From assembly GCF_023699475.1 (NCBI RefSeq), contig NZ_JALXFV010000011.1, positions 50,660 to 114,659 of the forward strand: a DNA stretch of 64,000 nucleotides, written 5' to 3'. This document shows, in pieces, positions 51,684 through 60,674 of this stretch. Numbering within the stretch: position 1 is the stretch's first letter; each line of letters opens with the position of its first letter. A program made the position numbers and the translations under genes. A model generated the notes under the pieces. It was not told where the DNA came from. It ran no database searches and worked only from the letters and a program-made list of their open reading frames with translations. Source of the DNA: Halomarina rubra. GTDB lineage: Archaea > Halobacteriota > Halobacteria > Halobacteriales > Haloarculaceae.

Positions 51684-51755
51684 ATGACCGAGCCAGATTC
51701 ACACACCGTCGACCCGTCGGGTCACCTCCCTTCTAGGGGCTCGGAGGACCGCTAA
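51684..51755 (+). CDS. Leader mini-ORF (23 codons) directly before the YdjM-like gene
   Basis: ATG 51684 begins MTEPDSHTVDPSGHLPSRG; the TAA at 51753-51755 is separated by one base from the next ATG at 51757. A GGAGGA in the last codons can serve as ribosome binding site. It has the same design as the overlapping leader ORFs, but with a 1-nt gap. Confidence 0.5.
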   Translation: MTEPDSHTVDPSGHLPSRGSEDR

Positions 51756-51756
51756 G

Positions 51757-52347
51757 ATGTGGCCGTGGGAGCATCTCGCGGTCGGCTACCTCGTCGTCGC
51801 CCTCGCGCTCCGGTTCGGGTGGCACCGCTCGCCCGACGCGTGGACGGCCGTCGCCGTCGCCGTCGGGACGCAGTTCGCCGACCTCGTCGACAAACCGCTC
51901 GCGTGGCAGTTCGGCGTCCTCGAGAGCGGGACCTCGGTCGCACACTCGATCTTCGTCGCCGTCCCGCTGAGTGTCCTCATCGTCGCCGTCGCGTGGTACT
52001 TCGACCGGACGGTCGTCGGGGCAGCGTTCGCCGTCGGCTACCTACTGCACCTACCCGCCGACGCGATGTACGGTGCCGTCTACGGGAGTGGGATGGACTT
52101 CGGGAAGCTCCTCTGGCCCGTCGTCACCGGGCCGAGTTCCGACTACGGGTCGTTCTTCGAGAACTTCGCGTTCTACCTCGAACGACTCGGACGCGTACTC
52201 GACAGCCCCCGCGGCCTCGCCATCATCGCCTTCGAAGTGACGCTGCTGGGGAGTGCGTTCGTCGTCTGGGTCGCCGACGGCCTGCCGGGGATCCCTCGCA
52301 TCGGTCGACCACGTGGCCGGAACGTGCGGCGCGTCGAACACCGCTGA
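51757..52347 (+). CDS. YdjM-like membrane metal-dependent hydrolase family protein
   Basis: 196 residues. MWPWEHLAVGYLVVALA opens four hydrophobic helices. TQFADLVDKPL, SVAHSIFVAVPLSV and LLHLPADAMYG hold the conserved Asp/His residues of the LexA-binding, inner-membrane-associated hydrolase family (PF04307). The catalytic substrate is unknown. Confidence 0.78.
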   Translation: MWPWEHLAVGYLVVALALRFGWHRSPDAWTAVAVAVGTQFADLVDKPLAWQFGVLESGTSVAHSIFVAVPLSVLIVAVAWYFDRTVVGAAFAVGYLLHLPADAMYGAVYGSGMDFGKLLWPVVTGPSSDYGSFFENFAFYLERLGRVLDSPRGLAIIAFEVTLLGSAFVVWVADGLPGIPRIGRPRGRNVRRVEHR

Positions 52348-52772
52348 GTCACCGCTGCGCCGACCGGTCGGGCGTCCTCCTTCTCGCTCGTCGCGACTCG
52401 TACCCCACCACTCGACGGTCCGAACACAGCGACTCCGTGGACGGCGTCGGGGGAGCGATAGCCACTTTGTTGTATCGCCACACAGCAGGGTACGTAGAGT
52501 GTAAGTGGAATCAGCTCCCACAGGCCTGGAGAGGCCCATACTATGCAGTATTAACCTACCGCCCCAATCCATGCACTTAATATCGCTATACACAATCTAA
52601 CAGGCTGACGGTCCAGAAGTTCGGCGTTTGGATTTCTACAAACCACATGCTTAGCAGACTGTATCATTCGTCAACCAGTCAGCGCGTCGCTGGCCAAGTG
52701 GACCACTCTGACAGAACGAGTCGGCTCTCAGCAGCGCTCTTCGGGAATCAGTGAACTACGTCTCCTCGATTT
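52348..52772. other. Intergenic region (about 425 nt) at the edge of the cassette island
   Basis: No gene is supported. The sequence becomes AT-richer than the upstream core genes. A degenerate B-like end, with TTAAC then CCGCCCCAATCCATGC, lies near 52550-52575 and may be the remnant of another cassette. Confidence 0.35.
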
Positions 52773-52805
52773 CCGGTATTGGTAGACACAGAGCGTGGGT
52801 CTAAC
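52773..52805 (-). repeat. B-type end repeat of unit C1
   Basis: Minus strand: GTTAGAC, 11 nt (CCACGCTCTGT), GTCTAC, then an AATACCGG tail. The spacer is identical to that of the B repeat at 55628. Confidence 0.6.
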
Positions 52806-52829
52806 GACCTGCATCCCCGATGGTCGCAG

Positions 52830-53270
52830 TCACTCGACCCGGGAGACTTTGAAGGAGAGCTGGTCGACCGCAGTATCATCTTGGTCGTATGCTGTGAGCT
52901 GATACTGCTGCGTCGACGCAGGGGCGACGGACGTCCCGGGGGCTGCGATTTCGAACTCGTACTCGTCATCGAATGGCTGGTCTTCTGGAATCGGCCAGTC
53001 GTCGCTCACCTCTTCGGTCCCTTCCTCTGGAGTCCGTGAACGCTCAACGCGATAGATGGCTGGTCGCTCAGGTGAGAAGGTGACGCGGAGGACAACCTCT
53101 TGAATCGAGAAGACCGTATCACTCGTGGCAGTCACGGAGATGTCTGTGAATGCTGTCCCGGGCTGAATCTCGATGTTCGTCACTTCGAACGTCGCGGGCG
53201 CAGAGCAACCAGCGAGACTCAACATCGACACGCTACCGAGGCCATACAGGAACCGACGGCGGGAGGGCAT
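52830..53270 (-). CDS. Small Tat-type lipoprotein
   Basis: 146 residues from ATG 53270. SRRRFLYGLGSVSMLSLAGC is a twin-arginine signal with a lipobox Cys near residue 22. The mature part is a single small beta-rich domain (about 120 residues) with no recognised motif. A CATATTATCC element (about 53291-53300, minus strand) lies 20 nt upstream. It is the only gene of cassette-like unit C1. Confidence 0.75.
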   Translation of the reverse strand: MPSRRRFLYGLGSVSMLSLAGCSAPATFEVTNIEIQPGTAFTDISVTATSDTVFSIQEVVLRVTFSPERPAIYRVERSRTPEEGTEEVSDDWPIPEDQPFDDEYEFEIAAPGTSVAPASTQQYQLTAYDQDDTAVDQLSFKVSRVE

Positions 53271-53318
53271 ACGCGGCCAGAAGTGGTAGGATAATATGAG
53301 TTTTCTGACGAACCAATC

Positions 53319-53354
53319 GATACACTCGCGGCACGGGTCTAACAGCTGAATCAC
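53319..53354 (-). repeat. A-type end repeat of unit C1
   Basis: Minus strand: GTGATTCAGCT, GTTAGAC, 11 nt (CCGTGCCGCGA), GTGTATC. The first 29 bases are identical to those of the A repeat at 54970. Confidence 0.65.
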
Positions 53355-53493
53355 CGACCCCTTCCGCTAAATAAAGTCAGCCACACCTACTACTGGCGGT
53401 GCAGTCATCCGATTCGATTCCTTCGACCGCACTATCGGAAACCCGGAAACGACCCCCTCACGCTCTTGTCACGATAGCACGTACCACGCGCGC

Positions 53494-54492
<999 letters not shown>

Positions 54493-54506
54493 GCGGAGGG
54501 GAGCAC

Positions 54507-54564
54507 TCTTTCTTTCACCGTGAATCGACTGATTCAACTGTTAGACACGTGCCGCGAGTGTATC
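54507..54564 (+). repeat. A-type end repeat of unit C2
   Basis: CTTTCTTTCACCGTGA, then CTGATTCAACT, GTTAGAC, 11 nt (ACGTGCCGCGA) and GTGTATC. It begins 15 nt after the cdc6 stop. The left part, CTTTCTTTCACCG, is shared with the repeat at 59672. Confidence 0.65.
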
Positions 54565-54853
54565 ACGCGCTGTTGGACCGTAGCCAGTCGGTCCCGTGTG
54601 TACGATACGCCACGACAATGAACGCACCACCGATAAGAAGTAGCGAAAGACGGAGGATATTGCTGAGCAGCGTATCCGGAACGTAGTTATTAGCGACAAG
54701 GAGTTCGACGACTCCGCTAGCGGCAACACTCGTTCCCGCTATCCCCCAGTAGTTGAACTGCTTCGTCTCGGCATATCCCTTCAGAGTTCCTGCGAGACAG
54801 AGTAGACCGCACACCGCAGTAACACCAATCCAGATGAGAGCGGATTCTACCAT
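54563..54853 (-). CDS. Small three-helix membrane protein (cassette C2)
   Basis: 96 residues with hydrophobic helices near 4-24, 36-52 and 64-82 and a short basic tail. Its stop codon lies inside the A repeat (54563-54565). I recognise no firm family; it resembles small haloarchaeal three-helix proteins. Codon use is less GC-biased than in the core region. Confidence 0.7.
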   Translation of the reverse strand: MVESALIWIGVTAVCGLLCLAGTLKGYAETKQFNYWGIAGTSVAASGVVELLVANNYVPDTLLSNILRLSLLLIGGAFIVVAYRTHGTDWLRSNSA

Positions 54854-54899
54854 TGTATGTTATGTTGAAATCACCTTTCAGTCACATAATGTCTCGGGT

Positions 54900-54942
54900 G
54901 ATACACGCACGCTCTGTGTCTATCAAAACCGGCAATCGACGC
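54900..54942 (+). repeat. B-type end repeat of unit C2
   Basis: GATACAC, 11 nt (GCACGCTCTGT), GTCTATC, then AAAACCGGCAATCGACGC. The tail AAAACCGGCAAT is shared with the repeat at 55628. Confidence 0.6.
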
Positions 54943-54969
54943 GAGCAGTTTGTTACACGCTGGTTGGTA

Positions 54970-55005
54970 GTGATTCAGCTGTTAGACCCGTGCCGCGAGT
55001 CTAAC
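54970..55005 (+). repeat. A-type end repeat of unit C3
   Basis: GTGATTCAGCT, GTTAGAC, 11 nt (CCGTGCCGCGA), GTCTAAC. Here the two heptamers form a perfect inverted repeat. Confidence 0.65.
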
Positions 55006-55178
55006 GACGTGACTCATGCCAGAATGGGTGCATATCGTCTACCGGTCTGCTGCATACAGAGGGTAGATTCAGCAGACCGACGACGGCGACTCGGGGAGAC
55101 GTCACTGGACTGCTGGTGGTGGGGACGCCTCTCGCCATCGGAGGACACCGCTATCTTCCGTTGGAGACTAGGGGTGGT

Positions 55179-55418
55179 ATGGGTGAGTACAAGGCAACGT
55201 TCGAGATCGAGTCGAAGACTGATGCGCACGCCGTCGAGAGGGTATTGACTCGGCTGTACGATAGCCTTCGTGAGGAGGCACGGACGGTCGGTGAAGGGAC
55301 GACGGATTCGACGGAGATGCTGGAGCAGTTCGCGACCGTCCGCGATGCCGCGCAGGAGCCGATGCCCGGCACATTGACCGTGATATTCGAACAGGACGAC
55401 GATCCGTTCGAGGAGTAA
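55179..55418 (+). CDS. Small acidic protein (cassette C3)
   Basis: 79 residues from ATG 55179 (MGEYKATFEIESKTDAHAVERVLT). A beta-alpha-beta pattern and an acidic C-terminus are visible. No family is recognised. The in-frame start at 55116 is less likely because the extension is not acidic. Confidence 0.6.
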   Translation: MGEYKATFEIESKTDAHAVERVLTRLYDSLREEARTVGEGTTDSTEMLEQFATVRDAAQEPMPGTLTVIFEQDDDPFEE

Positions 55419-55772
55419 TCAGAGAGCTAGGCGAGGGGCGCTGCCGCTCGTGCCCCTTGGTGTGAGACGCCACTCCGGCCAGCACGTCAAGTCGACTGAA
55501 GTGGGCCGCACGGTCGGCAGCAAGGTGGCGACGGTGTCACTGCCCGCCCACGGTCGATGCTGCATTCGCGCTATGTATGCAGCACGACGAAACTGGCAGG
55601 ACCGTGAGAGGGGCTGGGAATCTCTCTGACAGACCCACGCTCTGTGTCTAACAAAACCGGCAATCCATGCAGCGGCCTGTTTTGCCGTCCGCCGCGGTAC
55701 CCCCGCGGCACAGACGGAAACGTGGCAACGACACGCTCACTCGTATCACGCAGTCGGTCACCAGCTCCCGGT
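55419..55772 (+). other. Noncoding end of unit C3 and upstream region of the exonuclease gene
   Basis: About 350 nt. It holds the B repeat at 55628-55670 and, near 55738-55748, a CTCGTATCACG element about 25 nt before ATG 55773. No gene is supported in it. Confidence 0.4.
55628..55670 (+). repeat. B-type end repeat of unit C3
   Basis: GACAGAC, 11 nt (CCACGCTCTGT), GTCTAAC, then AAAACCGGCAATCCATGC. Confidence 0.6.
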
Positions 55773-56420
55773 ATGGGTGACTTGACTCCTATCGCGTTCG
55801 ACATCGAAACGTCGGGCCTCGACCCCGGGGCAGTCGTGACCGTCGCGGGCCTCGCGCTCCCGCTCGGGTCGTGGCTCGCACTCAACACCACAGGCCGAGA
55901 CGCAGACGCCGACCGCCTCGAAGCCGACCTCGAACACGCCTCGGGGTCAAACGTCCGGGTCGCGGTCTACCATGACGAAGCTGACCTGCTCCGCGGACTC
56001 GACGCGTTCACCGACGAACATCTGAACGGCGACCGCCACTACCTCACGGCGTACAACGGCGAGACGTGGCGTGGCGGGTTCGACCTCCCGTTCGTCCGCT
56101 CGGCGTGCGTGCGTCGGGACGTCGACTGGCCGTTTCCCGACATGGCGTTCGCGGATACGATGACCCTCGTCGACCGGTTCCACACGGGCGACGTGGGTGA
56201 CCTCGTCGGGGTGTACGACGCGCTGGTCGACGGCGAGCACTGCGACCCGTTCGACGACAGTGACAGTGCGGTCGCGGCGCACGAACAGGGCGAGTGGCTC
56301 GACCTGCTGTCACACAACCTCGCAGACATCGAACGCACGCGTGAGCTGGCGCTGCTCGCCGGGCGGTTCGTCGCGAAATCCGACTTCCGTATGAAGAACC
56401 TGAGCCCACCAGACCGATAG
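55773..56420 (+). CDS. DnaQ-like (DEDD) 3'-5' exonuclease family protein
   Basis: 215 residues from ATG 55773. IAFDIETSGLDPG is exonuclease motif I (Asp, Glu). YNGETWRGGFDLPFV near residue 90 corresponds to motif II of DNA polymerase B-type exonucleases, and LLSHNLADIERTREL near 180 to motif III (Asp). It is a free-standing exonuclease domain, possibly involved in DNA repair or element maintenance. It sits in the accessory island. Confidence 0.78.
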   Translation: MGDLTPIAFDIETSGLDPGAVVTVAGLALPLGSWLALNTTGRDADADRLEADLEHASGSNVRVAVYHDEADLLRGLDAFTDEHLNGDRHYLTAYNGETWRGGFDLPFVRSACVRRDVDWPFPDMAFADTMTLVDRFHTGDVGDLVGVYDALVDGEHCDPFDDSDSAVAAHEQGEWLDLLSHNLADIERTRELALLAGRFVAKSDFRMKNLSPPDR

Positions 56421-56443
56421 GTCGGTGGTATCTCATAGGTCTA

Positions 56444-57049
56444 CTAACTATCGTCCTCGCGTGTGGCTCTCTCATGTGCGGCCCACATATCTCCCATGCC
56501 GAACCCTCTGGTCTCATCCGCATTAGGGAAGTCGTCGTGATTTCTGAACACGTCTAATGAAAGTGTGGCTCGTGCCACATACAACGAGTCCAGTCTCCGT
56601 TGAGATGGCTGAGTACTCTCTGGGTTCTGCTCAACCCACTTTCGACCTTCCTCTGCTCGCTTGATAAACTCCAGCCGTGCATCTCGATACGCTTCGTAAG
56701 TTGTCGTTGTACCCAAGTGGTCGAGTGCCGCTCTGAGCATAATACCTTGCTTGGCTAACAGAAAATAATGCGTCCTCCCCGGTTCCCCCGGTGCTGGGGC
56801 GCGCGTTAGCAATTCGACTTCGACAGCCTGAGCTAGTCGTTTTCGCAGCGTATTCTCACTCAGGAACAGTGCTTCCTCCAGTTCGTTCTGTCGGGAGCCG
56901 CGGGGCTTCACCTCACAGATTAGCTCTACGGCTCCTTTCTCGTTGAGAAAGTCACTCACTGTGAGGACCATCACTCCCAGTTCGTCAGTCGAAGATATAA
57001 CCGCTCGTACCAGTCGCCATCTGCTGACGTCGTTTGCGGTTTGGCTCAT
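56444..57049 (-). CDS. Winged-helix DNA-binding protein
   Basis: 201 residues from ATG 57049 (MSQTANDVSRWRLV). QNELEEALFLSENTLRKRLAQAVEVELLTRAPAP is a winged helix-turn-helix of the MarR/ArsR type. The C-terminal 100 residues are helical with Trp and Arg/Glu-rich segments. It could be a regulator of an integrated element. Its start faces the transposase gene across about 140 nt. Confidence 0.7.
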   Translation of the reverse strand: MSQTANDVSRWRLVRAVISSTDELGVMVLTVSDFLNEKGAVELICEVKPRGSRQNELEEALFLSENTLRKRLAQAVEVELLTRAPAPGEPGRTHYFLLAKQGIMLRAALDHLGTTTTYEAYRDARLEFIKRAEEGRKWVEQNPESTQPSQRRLDSLYVARATLSLDVFRNHDDFPNADETRGFGMGDMWAAHERATREDDS

Positions 57050-57190
57050 TTTGAGGGTTAGTGCTCGGGAAACCGGAATCATTGACTGACACGTCTCTAC
57101 AGGCGCTGGAGCGCCGCGGAAACGAGGAATTGACACCCCGACTCTCAAGCGCAAGTTGCGGGAACGTAGCACCAGCGACGAGCAACTACC

Positions 57191-58909
57191 ATGACCGAAC
57201 GAAAATCGAATTCAGCAGATGGCGTACCGAACGACTGCTTCGCACGTGCCATCGAACACGCAGCTGGCCTATGTACAGTGAGTGACCACATCAGCCGTGT
57301 CGTCGGACCGCTCGATATCCCAATTGAAGAGTTCACCGACCGGAGCAGCCGACCCTCGGTGACGTACGACTTCGAGCCGATGATTCGGGCAGCCCTCTAT
57401 CAAGAAATCTGTGGCTTCAGCCAGAGCGAGCTCGCAGACCGACTGCGGAGGTGGACCTACCTCCGACTCCGTTTCGGCCTTGATTCGCCACCGACCCAGC
57501 AGACGCTCTCGAACTTCCGTCGCAACCGACTCTCACTCAGCGACCGTCAACGCCTCAGCGAACTTGCTCGAAAAGTTCGCGCGCTCGCGCTGGCAAACGA
57601 TGTTCGGGGGATTTCAGGAGAAGATGCACCCCCCGCTATCGAACCTGATGAAGTCGATGCAACGGGGCTGACGAGTGACAAGGTACTCAGAGCTGTTCGG
57701 GTCGCGCGCGACCGTGTGTTCACGGAGTTCACGACGAGCCGGGCGGCGAACGCGAAGTACCCTGACGAAGTGTACTGGGAGGTACAGGCCTATCTCTCGA
57801 TGACTGCTCACGGGAAGCGCGCGATGAAGCGGCGCTACAAGTGGATTCATCCGTTGAAGGACCGACCGCACGGTGACACGCACACGCGGACCATCAAGAA
57901 GATAGGCACGCCAGACCCGCAGATGACGCTTCCAGACTACGCCACATTCCGCGATACAGACCTCTGGAAACAAATTCGCGACACATTGCTCGAACCGTTC
58001 GACCGAGCGGTGGCGAACCTCGTCGAGGAGACGGACTTCGAAGACCAAATCCGCGAACCAGTGAACGTTGCCATCGATATCACTTCGTGGCGGTTCTACC
58101 CCTCGCCACTGAAGTCGCGTGACCCGGAGATTCTGAAGACCGACTACCCGGACATGGTGAGTGGTCTCGAAGGGTCACACGAACGGGGATTCCTGTTCGC
58201 CACGCTCAGTGTCGTCGGGAAGGATACGCCGATTGTCCTCGCGATTGAACCGGTTCGCGAGAACTCGTGGTGGGAGACTGATGGCTACCACACCCCGAAG
58301 GCGGAGGTTGTGGACCGGTTGCTCACGAAAGCACAAGAACACGTCGAGATTCACAAGGTGATGGCAGACCGGGCGTTCGATGGCTACGGCGTTCGGGATG
58401 TCATCGACCGCCATGACCTGACGTACCTCATCCCGAAGGCCAACCGCTCGGTCAACGACGCGAAAGCACTCGCCGAAACGAAGGCGCACCCGGATGCTGA
58501 CTACGCTGTTGAGCGGGGCGTTCGGCAGGAGTACGAAGGTCGGGTTCATACGACCGATTTCATCTACTTCCCGTCGAACGAGAACACGGGGAAGTACGGC
58601 ATCATGCTAACGAACGCCGACGTCCCCGCAGAGAGGGCACCGGGGCTGGTCGCACAGTACAGAGACCGGTGGATGATTGAGAACGAGTACAAGTGCATCA
58701 AGCAGCACTTCCTCCCGCAGACGAGTTCGACGGACTACCGAGTCCGCCTGTTCTACTTCGTGGCAGGAGTCCTGCTATACAACACGTGGCGACTGACGAA
58801 TCTCCTGCTGCGCAACTGGGTTGATGTCAACCTCGGTGAGAAGCCACCAATTCCTGCGGGAGAGGTTGCGCAGATAATCGTGTTCCGCCTTGGCCTCGGA
58901 GTAGGATAA
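57191..58909 (+). CDS. Large DDE transposase (IS4-type YREK signature)
   Basis: 572 residues. VNVAIDITSWRFYPSP (first Asp, about residue 293), VMADRAFDGYGVRDVI (second Asp, about 395) and YRDRWMIENEYKCIKQHF, the Tyr-x2-Arg-x3-Glu-x6-Lys signature (about 495), form a complete DDE catalytic core. N-terminal helical domain: GFSQSELADRLRRW and TQQTLSNFRRN. The frame is intact. I found no clear terminal inverted repeats flanking it, so it may be immobile or a solo copy. The exact IS family was not determined. Confidence 0.85.
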   Translation: MTERKSNSADGVPNDCFARAIEHAAGLCTVSDHISRVVGPLDIPIEEFTDRSSRPSVTYDFEPMIRAALYQEICGFSQSELADRLRRWTYLRLRFGLDSPPTQQTLSNFRRNRLSLSDRQRLSELARKVRALALANDVRGISGEDAPPAIEPDEVDATGLTSDKVLRAVRVARDRVFTEFTTSRAANAKYPDEVYWEVQAYLSMTAHGKRAMKRRYKWIHPLKDRPHGDTHTRTIKKIGTPDPQMTLPDYATFRDTDLWKQIRDTLLEPFDRAVANLVEETDFEDQIREPVNVAIDITSWRFYPSPLKSRDPEILKTDYPDMVSGLEGSHERGFLFATLSVVGKDTPIVLAIEPVRENSWWETDGYHTPKAEVVDRLLTKAQEHVEIHKVMADRAFDGYGVRDVIDRHDLTYLIPKANRSVNDAKALAETKAHPDADYAVERGVRQEYEGRVHTTDFIYFPSNENTGKYGIMLTNADVPAERAPGLVAQYRDRWMIENEYKCIKQHFLPQTSSTDYRVRLFYFVAGVLLYNTWRLTNLLLRNWVDVNLGEKPPIPAGEVAQIIVFRLGLGVG

Positions 58910-59154
58910 CCTCACCACGGGGCCGGTCGGGTGGCGCTGACAGGAGTGGTAACACTCTCTGACAACTGATTTTTCGAGGGAGATTCTGACACGCAGAGTC
59001 GCGAATTCAACACGTCACCACTGGTCAGAACACGCTTCTTTGGGTTCTACTCCATATCCGTTGAATCAAGAACGATACGTTGGTAGCTGGCTCAAACGCC
59101 GAACTTCTGGACGGTGGCGATGTAGCGAGTAATTGCTTGGATCGTGCTGTGCTC

Positions 59155-59487
59155 TCACGTCAGAATCGCACGAGCGCCAGCGGCCGTCTTCGGTGCCCAC
59201 CGTGTCGACAGTGCCTGCTCGACGGTGATGTTCTGGTGGTGTTCTGCAATCGACTCGGCGCGTTTCGTGCAGTAGCCACACGCCTGGCGAACACCCCGAC
59301 CCTTGGTACAGCGGTCGAACGGCGGGATGTGAATCGTCCGTTCGGGCCAGTCGATCCACTGCTCGCTCATGTGCGCGACCTCACCGGCTCGCATGCCCAG
59401 TTTCCCTGTCGTGAAGATGATGAACCGCGCCTGACTCGCGTACGGGACGTCGAGTCGGCGGGCTCCCTCCAGAAGTAACTGAAACTG
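59155..59487 (-). pseudogene. Remnant of a haloarchaeal tyrosine integrase
   Basis: On the minus strand the frame after a TAG at 59488-59490 reads QFQLLLEGARRLD, then FIIFTTGKLGMRAGEVAHM, the region around the first catalytic Arg of haloarchaeal phage-integrase-type recombinases. ACGYCTKRA and TRWAPKTAAGAR follow. The frame stops at 59155, so the second Arg, His and Tyr of the active site are absent, and the N-terminal domain is lost. It marks a past integration event. Confidence 0.75.
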
Positions 59488-59671
59488 CTATTGGAGAGTG
59501 CATCCTCCTTCGAGTTCGCGACCGCGCCGTTGTTGACGAGCTGGTCGCGCCAGAAGCTCCGTTGGGAGCTAGTGGTACACGACGGCTCGCGGTGACGATT
59601 GGGGTGCCAACTACGGGCCGGGTCGGTGCGTCGACTGACCGGGGGTGAACGCTGCATTACCTGAGAGCCAC

Positions 59672-59730
59672 CTTTCTTTCACCGTAACTCGTCTGATTCA
59701 ACTGTTAGACACGTGCCGCGAGTCTAACAG
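59672..59730 (+). repeat. A-type end repeat of unit C4
   Basis: CTTTCTTTCACCGT, then CTGATTCAA, CTGTTAGAC, 11 nt (ACGTGCCGCGA) and GTCTAACAG. The 9-bp arms are perfectly inverted. Confidence 0.68.
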
Positions 59731-59759
59731 TTCAGAAACCTCGATTCCTCCGAACTTCG

Positions 59760-60413
59760 TCACGGCGGAGTTTCGGACTCGATTGGGGAGTCCTCGAGAC
59801 TAGCAATGAGCCGTGACTCGAAGACTGCGTTGATTGGTACCAACAGCACCCACGAGAGGATGGCTATCGTCGGGTCGAACACCGCGATAACCGCAGACAT
59901 CAGGAGCAGAATCGGTGAAGCGAGGAATCGTGCGGCCTGTATCTCGACAGTCCGTGAAGCGAGCCCTGCCTCGATGAGTTGCTTTCGAGAGGCGTACCCC
60001 CACAGGAGCGTGAGCGAGAATCCAGTGAGTGCTAACATGACTGCATAGACGACGACTCCCAACTGACTGGGGTAGGTGACGAACACCCCTGTCGCATATG
60101 GAATCAGGGCGATGAAGAGCAGGAACAGCAGGTTGAACCACAGAATGCCACGGCTGTGGCGGTCGATATGGATGAACACACGTCGGTGGAGGACCCAGTA
60201 GAGAGCAATTACGAGAAAGCTCAGCAGGTACGCGAGATATTCGTGCCATTGCTCTGCGATGACGGTCGGTAGTACTGCGACTGTGCTCCCGGCGGGAAGC
60301 GTCGGGACGCTGAGTTCCAGCACGAGCAGCGTAATGGCAATGGCGATGACAGCGTCGCTGAACGCGACGAGACGGTCGGTCTCGGTGGATTCGAGACGGA
60401 ATGATGGTGCCAT
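59760..60413 (-). CDS. TMEM175-family (DUF1211) potassium channel-like protein (cassette C4)
   Basis: 217 residues from ATG 60413. TDRLVAFSDAVIAIAITLLVLEL at the N-terminus is the Arg-x3-Phe-Ser-Asp-Ala-Val-x-Ala-Ile signature of TMEM175-like channels, with the first pore helix. Five further hydrophobic helices follow. Only one six-helix repeat is present, as usual for prokaryotic homologues, which assemble as tetramers. It is the only gene of unit C4. Confidence 0.88.
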   Translation of the reverse strand: MAPSFRLESTETDRLVAFSDAVIAIAITLLVLELSVPTLPAGSTVAVLPTVIAEQWHEYLAYLLSFLVIALYWVLHRRVFIHIDRHSRGILWFNLLFLLFIALIPYATGVFVTYPSQLGVVVYAVMLALTGFSLTLLWGYASRKQLIEAGLASRTVEIQAARFLASPILLLMSAVIAVFDPTIAILSWVLLVPINAVFESRLIASLEDSPIESETPP

Positions 60414-60523
60414 ATGCAGGGATAGGCGACCGTACGGCAACTGTGCCTCGCCACTCGAACCGGACAGTCAGGAGTGGATGTGACAGACTCCACTGATATC
60501 ACCGGTCTCGTTTCTCGCTGATT

Positions 60524-60566
60524 GATACACTCACGCTCTCTGTCTAACAACACCGGCAAACAATGC
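60524..60566 (+). repeat. B-type end repeat of unit C4
   Basis: GATACAC, 11 nt (TCACGCTCTCT), GTCTAAC, then AACACCGGCAAACAATGC. Confidence 0.6.
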
Positions 60567-60674
60567 GGTGGCAGATTTCACCAGCTCACATTCGTGCATT
60601 GAGCGTCCCAGTCGCACCTTGTGTAGCAGGTAGATCGCACGAACCGAATCACCTCCTCAGAGGCGACACACCGT

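Larger units (their letters stand above)
52773..53354 (-). mobile_element. Cassette-like unit C1 (lipoprotein gene between repeats A and B, inverted)
   Basis: On the minus strand the unit reads A repeat (53354-53319), lipoprotein gene, B repeat (52805-52773). It is 582 bp long. It shares its end subtype (A with CAGCTGTTAGACCC, B with AGACCCACGC) with unit C3, although the genes inside are unrelated. Confidence 0.5.
54507..54942 (+). mobile_element. Cassette-like unit C2 (small membrane protein gene between A and B)
   Basis: 436 bp from the A repeat to the B repeat, enclosing one minus-strand gene of 96 codons. The inner heptamers pair as GTGTATC/GATACAC. The B end lies 27 nt before the A end of unit C3, giving a tandem A-gene-B-A-gene-B array. 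Confidence 0.5.
54970..55670 (+). mobile_element. Cassette-like unit C3 (79-codon gene between A and B)
   Basis: 701 bp between the A repeat and the B repeat, with one plus-strand gene and about 230 nt of noncoding sequence after it. End subtypes match those of unit C1. Confidence 0.45.
59672..60566 (+). mobile_element. Cassette-like unit C4 (TMEM175-like gene between A and B)
   Basis: 895 bp from the A repeat to the B repeat, with one minus-strand gene. End subtypes match those of unit C2 (ACGTGCCGCGA spacer, GATACAC at the inner side of B). It lies directly after the integrase remnant. Confidence 0.5.

Noticed and set aside
52528..52575. A possible fifth B repeat near 52550 (CCGCCCCAATCCATGC)
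   Set aside because: Only the tail is convincing and no matching A repeat could be placed upstream; kept only as a note in the intergenic entry.
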